From: a virus
Direction: 5' to 3' (one strand)
Length of the DNA stretch: 32,412 nucleotides
Virus record (IMG/VR): IMGVR_UViG_3300035182_001225
Coordinates: 1-32,412 of that record
Below the pieces are notes generated by a model. That model saw nothing but the letters and a program-made list of their open reading frames with translations. It was not told the DNA's origin and made no database searches. Positions 13,934 through 21,867 of the stretch are shown here, piece by piece. The translations under genes were made by a program, and so were the position numbers. Position 1 is the stretch's first letter; the number at the start of each line of letters is the position of its first letter.

Positions 13934-14148
13934 AGAAATTATTTGATTTCGAATGTTCAAATTGCTCAGATATTTCTGAACATTTTTGGGATGAAAGTAT
14001 AGATTTACCAATTTGTAAAAAATGTGGTACTCAATTGACAAAATTACCTTCAATGGTTGCTTTTGCTTTTGTTAGATCACGTGGTGGTACTTATGGTACT
14101 GATACGCCAAGTCATGGTGCAATTTCATTTGCTAATAGAAGATGTTAA
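13930..14148 (+). CDS. Small zinc-ribbon protein (FmdB-like)
   Basis: This 72-residue protein has two CxxC knuckles (FECSNC and ICKKCG) spaced as in FmdB-type zinc ribbons, then a Gly/Arg-rich tail (RSRGGTYGTDTPSHG). FmdB-like proteins are small putative regulators, and phage homologues often lie among head-tail genes. It overlaps both neighbours by a few bases, so it is co-translated with the connectors. A structural role as a virion component is possible. Confidence 0.7.
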   Translation: MKKLFDFECSNCSDISEHFWDESIDLPICKKCGTQLTKLPSMVAFAFVRSRGGTYGTDTPSHGAISFANRRC

Positions 14149-14450
14149 ACATTACTGATCTACAAAATAAAGTAAATAACAAGTTAACTTCTTTAGGAAT
14201 TAAGGCAGCTTTTAATCGCCTTGGAGCAAGACTTGGACAAGCTTACATTGTCATTGCTACTTCAGAAAATAAAGGGCAAGAAAGTTTAAATGATAATGTC
14301 TCTAAAATTTGTTATGTTGCTAACAAGATTAAATTTGTTCCACAACCTGGTGATACAATCTCTTTTAACAAAGAAGAATGGTTAATTAAAGATGTTGTAA
14401 AGTATGAACCAAGTGCTATTTCAATTGCATATAAACTTCTAATAGAATAA
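14142..14450 (+). CDS. Head-closure/stopper-like protein
   Basis: This 102-residue protein has a helical N terminus and a beta-rich C terminus (KIKFVPQPGDTISFNKEEWLIKDVVKYEPSAISIAYKLLIE), resembling the head-closure (stopper) class such as lambda FII or SPP1 gp16. Order in the cluster (connector, this gene, tail terminator) supports the role. The start lies in the previous gene's stop (ATGTTAA); its own stop overlaps the next ATG (TAATG). Confidence 0.65.
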   Translation: MLNITDLQNKVNNKLTSLGIKAAFNRLGARLGQAYIVIATSENKGQESLNDNVSKICYVANKIKFVPQPGDTISFNKEEWLIKDVVKYEPSAISIAYKLLIE

Positions 14451-14854
14451 TGTCAACTTCAAATTACACTCTTATTCAGCAATTACTTGATGCAAGACTT
14501 GAAACAATTTCAACATTGCCAACTTTAGTAAAAGAAAATACAAGAAAAGTAGACAGTAAAGCTACTGAAACTTGGGTAAGAAGTTCTTTATTGCCAACAA
14601 TTCCAGACTTTACTTCAATTGGATCAAATGGCCTCACTGAATATCGTGGTTTATATCAAGTATCTTGCTTTGTGCCAGTGGGTTATGGCCCAGATGATGG
14701 AAATACTTTAGCTGATTTGATTATCAATACTTTTCCTAAAGGTTTACGACTTGGTCAATTGATGATTTGGAAAGCTTACAGAGTAAATGCTTTAATTGAA
14801 GACAATAAATTTACACACATTCCAATTCGTATTGAATGGAGCTATTGGAGTTAA
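14450..14854 (+). CDS. Tail terminator/completion protein
   Basis: This 134-residue protein begins with a helix (YTLIQQLLDARLETI) and continues with GLTEYRGLYQVSCFVPVGYGPDDGNTLADLIINTFPKG and IPIRIEWSYW, typical of the DUF4128/tail-terminator group. Such proteins cap the assembled tail tube and join it to the head. It follows the stopper gene with a TAATG overlap. Confidence 0.75.
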   Translation: MSTSNYTLIQQLLDARLETISTLPTLVKENTRKVDSKATETWVRSSLLPTIPDFTSIGSNGLTEYRGLYQVSCFVPVGYGPDDGNTLADLIINTFPKGLRLGQLMIWKAYRVNALIEDNKFTHIPIRIEWSYWS

Positions 14855-14855
14855 A

Positions 14856-15041
14856 ATGACTACATATAATTTAGAAAAAGTTGAAAATTGCACTTGGTTA
14901 GTTTCAACTGAAGAAAACTCTTTTAAAATCAAAAAAACACCAGAAACATACTTAATTGATGGCAATTATTTTGTGTCTTCTGAAGAATTGTTAAACATTC
15001 TTACTGAAATTAAAATCGGTGAAGAACTTGCAAACTTATAA
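14856..15041 (+). CDS. Small hypothetical protein
   Basis: The start at ATG 14856 is chosen because TTGGAG lies at the right distance and it follows the terminator gene's stop by one base; an in-frame ATG at 14796 lies inside the previous gene. The 61-residue product (MTTYNLEKVENCTWLVSTEENSFKI...) looks beta-rich with an acidic helix at the end. No family is recognised. It overlaps the HK97-gp10-like gene. Confidence 0.6.
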   Translation: MTTYNLEKVENCTWLVSTEENSFKIKKTPETYLIDGNYFVSSEELLNILTEIKIGEELANL

Positions 15042-15318
15042 TGTGCCACCTGAAGAAATTGCAAATTGGGTAGTTAAAGATTTGGAAGACTATTTGACTG
15101 AAATTGAAGACAAAGTATTTAGCGAGATAGTTGACAGAACTCCAGTGCTTTCTGGTACATTAAGAGATGGTTGGAAAAAAGAAAATAATAAAATTATAAA
15201 TGATGTACCATATGCTGGCTATGTCGAAAATGGTACATCACATCAGTTGCCAGCAGCGATGGTTGCAACTACTTTAAATGATATTGATAGTATAATTGCT
15301 TCAATAAATAGAAATTAA
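15019..15318 (+). CDS. HK97 gp10-like tail completion protein
   Basis: This 99-residue protein carries VDRTPVLSGTLRDGW and NDVPYAGYVENGTSHQLPAAM, the signature of the HK97 gp10 family that acts at the head-tail interface. The GTG at 15019 gives a 23-base overlap with the previous gene; a GTG at 15043 is an alternative. The protein is shorter than the usual gp10 (about 130-150) because the C-terminal part is reduced. Confidence 0.8.
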   Translation: MKNLQTYNVPPEEIANWVVKDLEDYLTEIEDKVFSEIVDRTPVLSGTLRDGWKKENNKIINDVPYAGYVENGTSHQLPAAMVATTLNDIDSIIASINRN

Positions 15319-15342
15319 CATAAACAACTCGAGGTATAACTC

Positions 15343-16290
15343 ATGGCACTTAATACTGGCTCACAAACCCGTATTGGATATATTACAGAAAGTACTGCTG
15401 GAACAACGCCTGCTACACCTGCTTTCAATATTGTTCCAATTAATGATTTTTCTTTATTGCTTGCAAAAGATACATTTAATGACAGCACAATTCAAGCAGA
15501 TAGACAGAACCACTATTTCAAACATGGTAACAAGAAAGTTTCTGGTGATGTAACAGTAACTTTACTTGGTGTAGGTGCTACTCCTTCTGGTAATACTTTA
15601 TTTGATCCTTGGTTTGAAAGTGTTTTCAATAATGCTTGGAATTCAAATGTTTTGAAAATTGGTAATACTCAAAAATCATTTACCTTTGAAAAAACATTAA
15701 CTGATATTGCCGGTACTAGTAATTATTTCCGTTATAGAGGTTGCCAAGCAACTGGTGTTTCAATTGATGTAGCACTGAATGCTCCAGTAAAAGCTAAATT
15801 TACTGTTGCTGGTTTAGATGCTGACGCATTAGCGACATCTATTATCACTGGTGCTACTTATGTCTCAGTTCCAACTGCACCACAACCATTTGTTCATATC
15901 AATGCAAGCAACTTTTTCAAAGAAGGTGGTGTAGTTACTACTTTAATGACTGCATTTAGCTTGAACATTCAAAATGGCTCTGATACAAATTATTACTTAG
16001 GTTCTGCGGTTGCTGGTTCAATTACCTCTTCTAAAGCTTCTGTAACTGGTTCAGCAACATTTTACTTCAGTGACAGCACACTATATAACAAATTCGTAAA
16101 TGAAACTCAATCAAGTCTTGAAGTTAAACTTTCGGACGGCACTCGTTCATACACTATCTTATTACCTGCAGTTGTTTATTCTGCTGCAACACAAGTTATT
16201 AATAATGACAATACAGTTATTGTAACTATGCCTTTTACAGCAATCTTCGATGCAACTGAAGCAACTACTGTTAAGATAACCCGCGCTTAA
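15343..16290 (+). CDS. Major tail tube protein
   Basis: This 315-residue beta-rich protein (MALNTGSQTRIGYITESTAGTTPATPAF...) belongs to the phage tail tube group. Motifs include KKVSGDVTVTLL, AKFTVAGLD and STLYNKFVNETQSSLEVKLSDG. It would polymerise as hexamer rings around the tape measure. It has a GAGGT ribosome site, lies after the tail completion genes and before the G/GT chaperones, and is followed by a strong hairpin at 16303. The sheath gene of contractile tails is absent, supporting a long non-contractile tail. Confidence 0.87.
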   Translation: MALNTGSQTRIGYITESTAGTTPATPAFNIVPINDFSLLLAKDTFNDSTIQADRQNHYFKHGNKKVSGDVTVTLLGVGATPSGNTLFDPWFESVFNNAWNSNVLKIGNTQKSFTFEKTLTDIAGTSNYFRYRGCQATGVSIDVALNAPVKAKFTVAGLDADALATSIITGATYVSVPTAPQPFVHINASNFFKEGGVVTTLMTAFSLNIQNGSDTNYYLGSAVAGSITSSKASVTGSATFYFSDSTLYNKFVNETQSSLEVKLSDGTRSYTILLPAVVYSAATQVINNDNTVIVTMPFTAIFDATEATTVKITRA

Positions 16291-16302
16291 TAAATAGAAA
16301 GT

Positions 16303-16334
16303 ACGATTAGACAGTTTTTTGACTGTCTAATCGT
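16303..16334. terminator. Strong hairpin between tail tube and G genes
   Basis: ACGATTAGACAGT (16303-16315), loop of six bases, ACTGTCTAATCGT (16322-16334) is a perfect 13-bp stem. Downstream is TCTTCAT, not a T run, so termination would be weak. It may stabilise the tail tube mRNA 3' end or act as a processing site. Confidence 0.6.
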
Positions 16335-16367
16335 CTTCATACATATCAATTCAAGTGAGACATTAAA

Positions 16368-16841
16368 ATGGCTTCAATTCAAATACAAACACTAAAACCG
16401 CAAATCGGCAAACTTAAAATCAAACATCCTTTCAATTTTACTGAAGAGTTTATTCCTGAAGTAAAAGATTTAGATGGAAATGTTATTACTGAAGCTCAAT
16501 TAATAAAACATCCAATTACTGAATTTGACTTACCAGACGGCTCAAAAGGTCCTTTGGAAATTTGGCTTGTTGGTAGAAATAGCCAACAATGGCTTGATTT
16601 TATGAGAAAAATAAAAGCAAATGGGTCAAATGAAAAATCTGATTTGTTCAGCAAAATAACTGAAGAAGCCCATGAATTTGTAGCTTCTTTAATTGTTGGT
16701 TGGCTTGATAATGGTGCAATTGATGTACCATACAGCAAAGAAGAAGCTTTTAACTTAATCTCAAGTCCAGACAATATTTGGATATTAGAACAATTACAAG
16801 TCTATATCTTAGACGAAACTAATTTTTTTTTGAAGAACTAG
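16368..16841 (+). CDS. G: Tail assembly chaperone, short form (gpG-like)
   Basis: This 157-residue protein lies between tail tube and tape measure. It is the unshifted product that ends soon after a run of nine T (...ETNFFLKN). It resembles tail assembly chaperones in size, acidity and position. Such proteins coat the tape measure during tail assembly and are absent from virions. GAGAC lies upstream as a weak ribosome site. The longer product is given separately. Confidence 0.87.
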   Translation: MASIQIQTLKPQIGKLKIKHPFNFTEEFIPEVKDLDGNVITEAQLIKHPITEFDLPDGSKGPLEIWLVGRNSQQWLDFMRKIKANGSNEKSDLFSKITEEAHEFVASLIVGWLDNGAIDVPYSKEEAFNLISSPDNIWILEQLQVYILDETNFFLKN

Positions 16842-17191
16842 AAGAAGTAGCAGCATATCTTCGCTTTATTGCAGAAATTGATACACCAGACACAAATGGC
16901 ATAACCCCTCGTCAACAATATGCCGAAGCTGCTAAAATCGGATTAAAAACACCACTTGACAATATCCCCACATATAAAGAAGATTATTCAGAGTATGTTA
17001 GAAAGTTCTGGGACATCTTATTGTATAAAAGCAATTATTATGAAAAACTTTCTATAATTGAGTTTGATGCTTATCAGCGTTTATTTCAATTAACATTCCA
17101 CCCAGCCGAAATAGAAATTTTGTTTATGTTAGATAGAGAGTATACAACGGTTTTAAATTCAGCACTCAATAAAAGAACTTCACGGGACTAA
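16368..17191 (+). CDS. GT: Tail assembly chaperone, -1 frameshift product (gpGT-like)
   Basis: An open frame without its own start runs from 16823 to the stop at 17189-17191 in the -1 phase relative to G. Slippage on the T run (join 16368-16829 with 16829-17191) gives about 274 residues. The extension reads FEELEEVAAYLRFIAEIDTP...ITPRQQYAEAAKIGL and is helical, like the T domains of lambda GT. The tape measure gene starts one base after its stop. In lambda, the T part binds the tape measure and the tail tube protein. Confidence 0.88.
16823..16831 (+). other. Slippery run of nine T for -1 frameshift
   Basis: T9 at 16823-16831 is read ATT TTT TTT in frame 0. A -1 stop (TAA at 16820) lies just upstream and the 0-frame stop (TAG) at 16839, so shifting must occur within this short window. 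Any TTTTTTT heptamer inside allows re-pairing. No obvious downstream stem-loop was identified. Confidence 0.85.
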
Positions 17192-17192
17192 T

Positions 17193-19598
17193 ATGGCAAA
17201 TGTAGCTTCAACAATAGTTGTTAATATCCAAGCCGCAGGTGCAGCTACAGCTCAAACTGCGATACAAGGTGTTGGCTCAGCCGCGCAAGTTGCAAGTGGT
17301 TTAGTAAAAGGTTTAGCGCTAGCACTTGTTGGTGTCGGTGTTGATGGTTTTATGGAAGCTACAAAAAAAGCTCTCGAATTTGGTGATAGTTTAGCTGAAA
17401 CTTCTGCAAAACTTGGCGTTACAGCTGAGGAACTTCAACGTCTTCAAGCAATTTCAATTGATTTAAATTCAGATGTCGACAGTTTGACTTCAGCTTTTGA
17501 AAGTTCTAAAGAGATGATTGGTCTTTATGAACTTGGTTCAACTAAAGCAACTAAATCAATAGGTCTACTAGGAACTGAAGTTAAAAATGCGATTAGAGAT
17601 GGCAAATCAAGTTCTGATGTATTTTTACTTCAAATTAAAGCTCTTTCTGAATACAGTGATGTAAATGAAAGAGCTGCTGTTGCTCAACGCGCTGGCCTTG
17701 GTTCAATGATTGATCTAGCTACTGCTTATGCAGACGGCAAAATGACAATTGATGAATTGAAAGAAAGTATGGCAAACGCTAATGTTATTAGCAATGAAAA
17801 TGCTAATAAAGCATCAAATATGAATGATGAATGGGACAAACTTTCAAGAAATTTAGAAACAGAGGTCAAATCAGCAATCATTGGTAATTCTGATATCATA
17901 TTTGACTTAACTAAGTATGTTATTCAAGGAACTACAGCTGTACTAAACTTCTTTGCTGCTTGGCATGAAGGTAATTCGTTACTTGGGTCAATTGCAATAG
18001 CTAATGGTGATTTAACAAAGAAACAAGTTATTACGCAAGATCTTGCTGATGCAACTGAAAAATTAAATAAAGCGCAAAGAGATGTTGATGGCCAAGGTTC
18101 TAATTCTGCCGCTCGTGGTGCTGCAGAAAGAGCAAGAGATAAACAATTAGCCGTTACAAAAGAACTTCAAGGTAGATTAGAAGCTATCAACACCCTTGAG
18201 CAAAAATCAACTGAGTTATCTAATAGAGTTACCGAAAATACTAATAGACTTGGTGAAACAAAAACACGACCAATAGGCGCAACTACACTTACAAATGACG
18301 AAAAAGACTCAACTAGTAGTTCTTCAGCTGGAAGAGAACTCGAAAGACAACAAAAAGCTGAAGAAAGATACGCTGAACATTCACAGCAAGTGTTTGAAAA
18401 TTTGGCAATGGCTAAAATGCGTATTGCAGCAGATACCACAACAAATGAAATTGAAAAATTAAGACAACTTGAAGCAACTGAAATTTCAACTGCTGATCAT
18501 CAATTAAAAGATGCAAAACTTCATGGCGCTGAATTAGTTCAAGCAACAGAGTTAACTGAACAACTAAAAGTTTTAATTAAACAAAAGTATGCATTAAAAG
18601 AAAAAGAACTAATAAAAGAATCTCAACAATCAATGTCTGCGTTTATTGATGAAGGTGAAAATATTGTTGCAAAAGCAGAAAATGATAAAGTAAAACAAGT
18701 TGAACTTAGTACTAGAGCTCAAATTAAATCATACACTGACAGATATGATGTCGAAATTGCTAAAGCAAGAGCTGCAGGTTTAGCAACTAAATTGCTTGAA
18801 GAAGAAAAAGCTAATGTTGTTCAGGCACTTGAAAAACAAAAAACTGAGCAACTTACAAGAATTAATGGTACTTATCTTGAAAAACTTACTCAACATTATA
18901 AAGATCAGACTGCTCAACAAGGTGATATAACATCTCAATTTACTACTAAAATGGTTGATGTTACAACTGGCGCATTTGATCAGATTGCTTCTGGAATGAC
19001 AGAAATGGCAATATCTGGCAAATCTTCTTGGACTGATATGAGTATGGCAATTATCAAACAAATTGAAATGCTTATTGCTAAAATGTTGATTATGTATGCA
19101 GTTCAACAATTGATTGGTATGGTTACAGGAGCCGCAGGTGGTGGAGCAGGAGGAGCAATATCTTCTACTGCAGCTCAGAATGCTGCGACTATTACTCCTT
19201 CATTTGTCTCAGGTAGTTATGCAAATGGTGGTGCGTTTATGAATGGAGTTCAAACATTTGCTAATGGAGATATTTTAACAAATTCTAAAATGTTCCCGAT
19301 GGCTGGTGGAAAGATGGGTTTGGCAGGTGAAGCCGGCCCTGAAGCTATTATGCCACTTGCGAGAGGGGCAGATGGGAAACTTGGGGTAAGAACTCAAGGT
19401 GGATCAGATGGTGGAATAAACATTGGAACAATAAATGTCACATTACAAGCTAAAGATGATGAAACTTCTGAAGAACAATCACAACGTTTTGCTAAAGCAA
19501 TTAGAGAACAATTGAAACAGTTAGTAGATACTCGCATAACAAATGCTAAACGTTCAGGCAATATATTGAACCCAACTCAAATTCAGACAGCTTTTTAA
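17193..19598 (+). CDS. H: Tail tape measure protein
   Basis: This 801-residue protein fixes tail length; by the usual 0.15 nm per residue the tail would be roughly 120 nm. The N-terminal part has small-residue helices, followed by long charged coiled coils (about 270-560). A lambda H-like C-terminal domain (WTDMSMAIIKQIEMLIAKMLIMYAVQQLIGMVTG) follows, and then FPMAGGKMGLAGEAGPEAIMPLARG and a Gly-rich stretch. The hydrophobic segment near residue 640 may insert in the membrane during DNA ejection. It is the longest gene after J and lies where expected, directly after the chaperones. Confidence 0.94.
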   Translation: MANVASTIVVNIQAAGAATAQTAIQGVGSAAQVASGLVKGLALALVGVGVDGFMEATKKALEFGDSLAETSAKLGVTAEELQRLQAISIDLNSDVDSLTSAFESSKEMIGLYELGSTKATKSIGLLGTEVKNAIRDGKSSSDVFLLQIKALSEYSDVNERAAVAQRAGLGSMIDLATAYADGKMTIDELKESMANANVISNENANKASNMNDEWDKLSRNLETEVKSAIIGNSDIIFDLTKYVIQGTTAVLNFFAAWHEGNSLLGSIAIANGDLTKKQVITQDLADATEKLNKAQRDVDGQGSNSAARGAAERARDKQLAVTKELQGRLEAINTLEQKSTELSNRVTENTNRLGETKTRPIGATTLTNDEKDSTSSSSAGRELERQQKAEERYAEHSQQVFENLAMAKMRIAADTTTNEIEKLRQLEATEISTADHQLKDAKLHGAELVQATELTEQLKVLIKQKYALKEKELIKESQQSMSAFIDEGENIVAKAENDKVKQVELSTRAQIKSYTDRYDVEIAKARAAGLATKLLEEEKANVVQALEKQKTEQLTRINGTYLEKLTQHYKDQTAQQGDITSQFTTKMVDVTTGAFDQIASGMTEMAISGKSSWTDMSMAIIKQIEMLIAKMLIMYAVQQLIGMVTGAAGGGAGGAISSTAAQNAATITPSFVSGSYANGGAFMNGVQTFANGDILTNSKMFPMAGGKMGLAGEAGPEAIMPLARGADGKLGVRTQGGSDGGINIGTINVTLQAKDDETSEEQSQRFAKAIREQLKQLVDTRITNAKRSGNILNPTQIQTAF

Positions 19599-19607
19599 GG
19601 AGATAAA

Positions 19608-19970
19608 ATGACTGCACTTGAAATGCCGCTAATAACAAAAGTATCTCAAGCATCGCGTAAGACACGATGTAATAGAATATTAGCATCTCAATTTGGTCAA
19701 GGTTTTGGTCAATTCGCTAAAGATGGATACAATTCACAGTTTGACAAATGGCAAATCGTTTTTGATAACTTAAATTCAACCGACAGAGCAACTTTAAATA
19801 CATTTTATGAGACTGTCGGAAGTGATGTTTGGTTTAGTTATACTGCTAATGGAGATAGTGCATCAAAAAAATGGCGAATAGATAAAGATACATTTAAAGA
19901 AGCACCACTTTCTGGTAATCTTTATTCTATATCTTTTAATATCACTCAGCAGTTCGATCTTGGCACGTAA
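19608..19970 (+). CDS. M: Minor tail protein M
   Basis: This 120-residue protein matches the lambda gpM family (Phage_min_tail): RILASQFGQGFGQFAKDGYNSQFDKWQIVFDNL near the N terminus and a VWFSYTANGDSASKKWRIDKDTF core. AAGGAG precedes the ATG. It caps the tail tip next to gpL during initiator assembly. It ends directly before the gpL-like gene. Confidence 0.9.
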   Translation: MTALEMPLITKVSQASRKTRCNRILASQFGQGFGQFAKDGYNSQFDKWQIVFDNLNSTDRATLNTFYETVGSDVWFSYTANGDSASKKWRIDKDTFKEAPLSGNLYSISFNITQQFDLGT

Positions 19971-20501
19971 ATGACAACTATTCAACAAGAAGGTAACTTA
20001 CTCAATCCAGATGCTTATATGGAGTTCTTTGACTTTGATGCAACTGCGATTGGCGGAACAATCTATTATTACACAAATTGTTCTGCAGGTGGAACAACTC
20101 CAATTGTTTGGAGAGGAAATAGTTATTATCCTCTTCCTATTGAAGTAACTGGTTATGATAATAAGGCAGATGGAACTGCGCCTAGTAGACCTCAACTAAC
20201 ATTAAGTAATGTTAATAAGTTCTTGATGGCTGCTGTTCTTTCACTTGGTGATCTCGTTGGTATGAAAGTTATAAGATGGCGCACATTTTACAAATTTACA
20301 GATGCAGGAAGTGCTCCTAACACATCTGCATACTTTCCAATTGAAGAACATTATATTGTTAAGAAATTACCAAGTTCTATCAAAACTAACTTATCATTTG
20401 AACTTGCCGGTCCATTAGATAGACCTGGTCTTCAACTACCAAGACGTCAAATACTTCGTGATCTTGGCTTCCCTGGTGTATCGCGTGTTCGTGTGAGATA
20501 A
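19971..20501 (+). CDS. L: Minor tail protein L, shortened (no Fe-S domain)
   Basis: This 176-residue protein matches the N-terminal domain of lambda gpL: VWRGNSYYPLPIEVTGYDNKADGTAPSRPQLTLSNVN and ELAGPLDRPGLQLPRRQILRDL. Lambda gpL is 232 residues and carries a C-terminal four-Cys [4Fe-4S] domain. Here the protein ends with GFPGVSRVRVR and contains one Cys in total, so that domain is absent. The stop is followed directly by a ribosome site and the next gene, so no frameshift can restore it. Probable role: ring at the tail tip between M and J. Confidence 0.88.
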   Translation: MTTIQQEGNLLNPDAYMEFFDFDATAIGGTIYYYTNCSAGGTTPIVWRGNSYYPLPIEVTGYDNKADGTAPSRPQLTLSNVNKFLMAAVLSLGDLVGMKVIRWRTFYKFTDAGSAPNTSAYFPIEEHYIVKKLPSSIKTNLSFELAGPLDRPGLQLPRRQILRDLGFPGVSRVRVR

Positions 20502-20510
20502 GGAGACACA

Positions 20511-21233
20511 ATGATTGAAATAAAGAACTATAATGATTTCAAAGAACATATTATAAGTTGTTATCCACAAGAAGGTTGTGGTTTTGTAGTAGATGGAATG
20601 TTTATTCCTGTAGAAAATATTGCAGAAGATCCAAGCAATCTATTTCAAATTGACTTAGAAGAAAGTAAAAAGTATGAAGGAACAGACTATGCGGTCATCC
20701 ATTCACATACAATGTTGAAATGGGATATTACTTTTGATCCAAGAACTCCTTCTTATGAAGATATGTTATCTCAAGAAGCAACTGATGTTCCATTTGGTAT
20801 TGTTCATTGCGATGGCGAAAATATAACAGACATTCTTTGGTTTGGTGTAGATGAAATACCGCCTTTAATAAATAGAGACTATATTAGCAATGTTCAAGAT
20901 TGTTTCGCGCTTGCTCGTGATTATTATCGACTGAACTACAATATCACATTCGGTACACAGCCAAGACCAGCAGATTGGCAAGAATGGAACCCATATACTA
21001 TTCTTCAAAGATATCAAGACTTAGGTTTCTATGAAATAAAGATTGATGATATCCTTCCAGGTGATGCTCTTCTTTATTCAATTGCATCACGTACACCTAA
21101 TCACATTGGCATTGTAACTTCAAAGGAAACATTTTTACACCACCTGCATAATCGTAAAAGTTGTGAAGATAGCATTGCTAAATGGAAAAGACAATTTAGC
21201 AAAGCACTTCGTCATAAAGAGGTAAATCAATAA
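20511..21233 (+). CDS. K: Tail tip peptidase K (JAMM plus NlpC/P60)
   Basis: The 240-residue protein has two domains. The N-terminal JAMM/MPN metalloprotease part shows Glu21 (PQEGCGF), His64 and His66 (VIHSHT), and PSYED (80-84). The C-terminal NlpC/P60 cysteine peptidase part (about 126-230) shows Cys131 (QDCFALARDYY) and His198 (PNHIGIV). This is the lambda gpK layout. The protein probably processes tail components or local peptidoglycan during assembly or entry. AAGGAG precedes it, and its stop overlaps the gpI-like start (TAATG). Confidence 0.93.
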   Translation: MIEIKNYNDFKEHIISCYPQEGCGFVVDGMFIPVENIAEDPSNLFQIDLEESKKYEGTDYAVIHSHTMLKWDITFDPRTPSYEDMLSQEATDVPFGIVHCDGENITDILWFGVDEIPPLINRDYISNVQDCFALARDYYRLNYNITFGTQPRPADWQEWNPYTILQRYQDLGFYEIKIDDILPGDALLYSIASRTPNHIGIVTSKETFLHHLHNRKSCEDSIAKWKRQFSKALRHKEVNQ

Positions 21234-21859
21234 TGGAACAAGTAGATAGAGAGCATACAGTTTATCTGCACGGTCTTTTAGGCAAGAAATATGGCAAAAA
21301 ACCAATTAGCATTTATGGATACAATCTTCAGGATGTTTTCAAAGGTTTATCTTGCAGATTTGGCAATGAGTTCAAAGAACGTATCAAATCTGGTATGTGG
21401 CATATAACTACTGGCAAACGCGAAACAAAGTCTGATAAACCGGTTGCTACAGATAACTTTAGAGGTGAAGAAGAAGTGGAAATGTTCATTGATGATAATG
21501 AAATACATGTTTTCCCACAAGTAGCTGGCGCAGGTGGTGTAGGACGTATCATTCTTGGTGTTATTCTGATTATTGTTGGTGTCGTTTTATATTGGATTGG
21601 TGGTTTATATCTTACAGCGATTGGTGTTGCAATGATTGGCGCAGGTATTGGTTCAGCAGCTGGAGGTATAACACAGTTAATGACAAAATCTCCTAAGATG
21701 GGTAATTATCAAGCTGCAGAAATATCACAACGACCATCTTTTTTATTTAACGGAGTAGTAAATACTGTTGAACAAGGTGGACCAGTCCCTCTTGTATATG
21801 GAAGACATCTAACAGGTTCTACAGTTATTTCAGCTGGTATGACAGTTGAACAAATCTAA
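21233..21859 (+). CDS. I: Tail assembly protein I
   Basis: This 208-residue protein matches lambda gpI: an N-terminal ubiquitin-like part (VYLHGLLGKKYGKKPISIYGYNLQDVFKGL), a hydrophobic Gly-rich middle (about 100-150, GVGRIILGVILIIVGVVLYWIGGLYLTAIGV) and a conserved end (SFLFNGVVNTVEQGGPVPLVYGRHLTGS). It is needed for tail tip assembly, together with K and J. The hydrophobic stretch may contact membrane. It ends eight bases before J. Confidence 0.92.
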   Translation: MEQVDREHTVYLHGLLGKKYGKKPISIYGYNLQDVFKGLSCRFGNEFKERIKSGMWHITTGKRETKSDKPVATDNFRGEEEVEMFIDDNEIHVFPQVAGAGGVGRIILGVILIIVGVVLYWIGGLYLTAIGVAMIGAGIGSAAGGITQLMTKSPKMGNYQAAEISQRPSFLFNGVVNTVEQGGPVPLVYGRHLTGSTVISAGMTVEQI

Positions 21860-21867
21860 GGAAGTAA

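Noticed and set aside
20561-20569. Perfect DnaA box TTATCCACA
   Set aside because: It is a single copy inside the K gene, where the bases encode conserved Tyr-Pro-Gln codons. No cluster or AT-rich unwinding element lies beside it.
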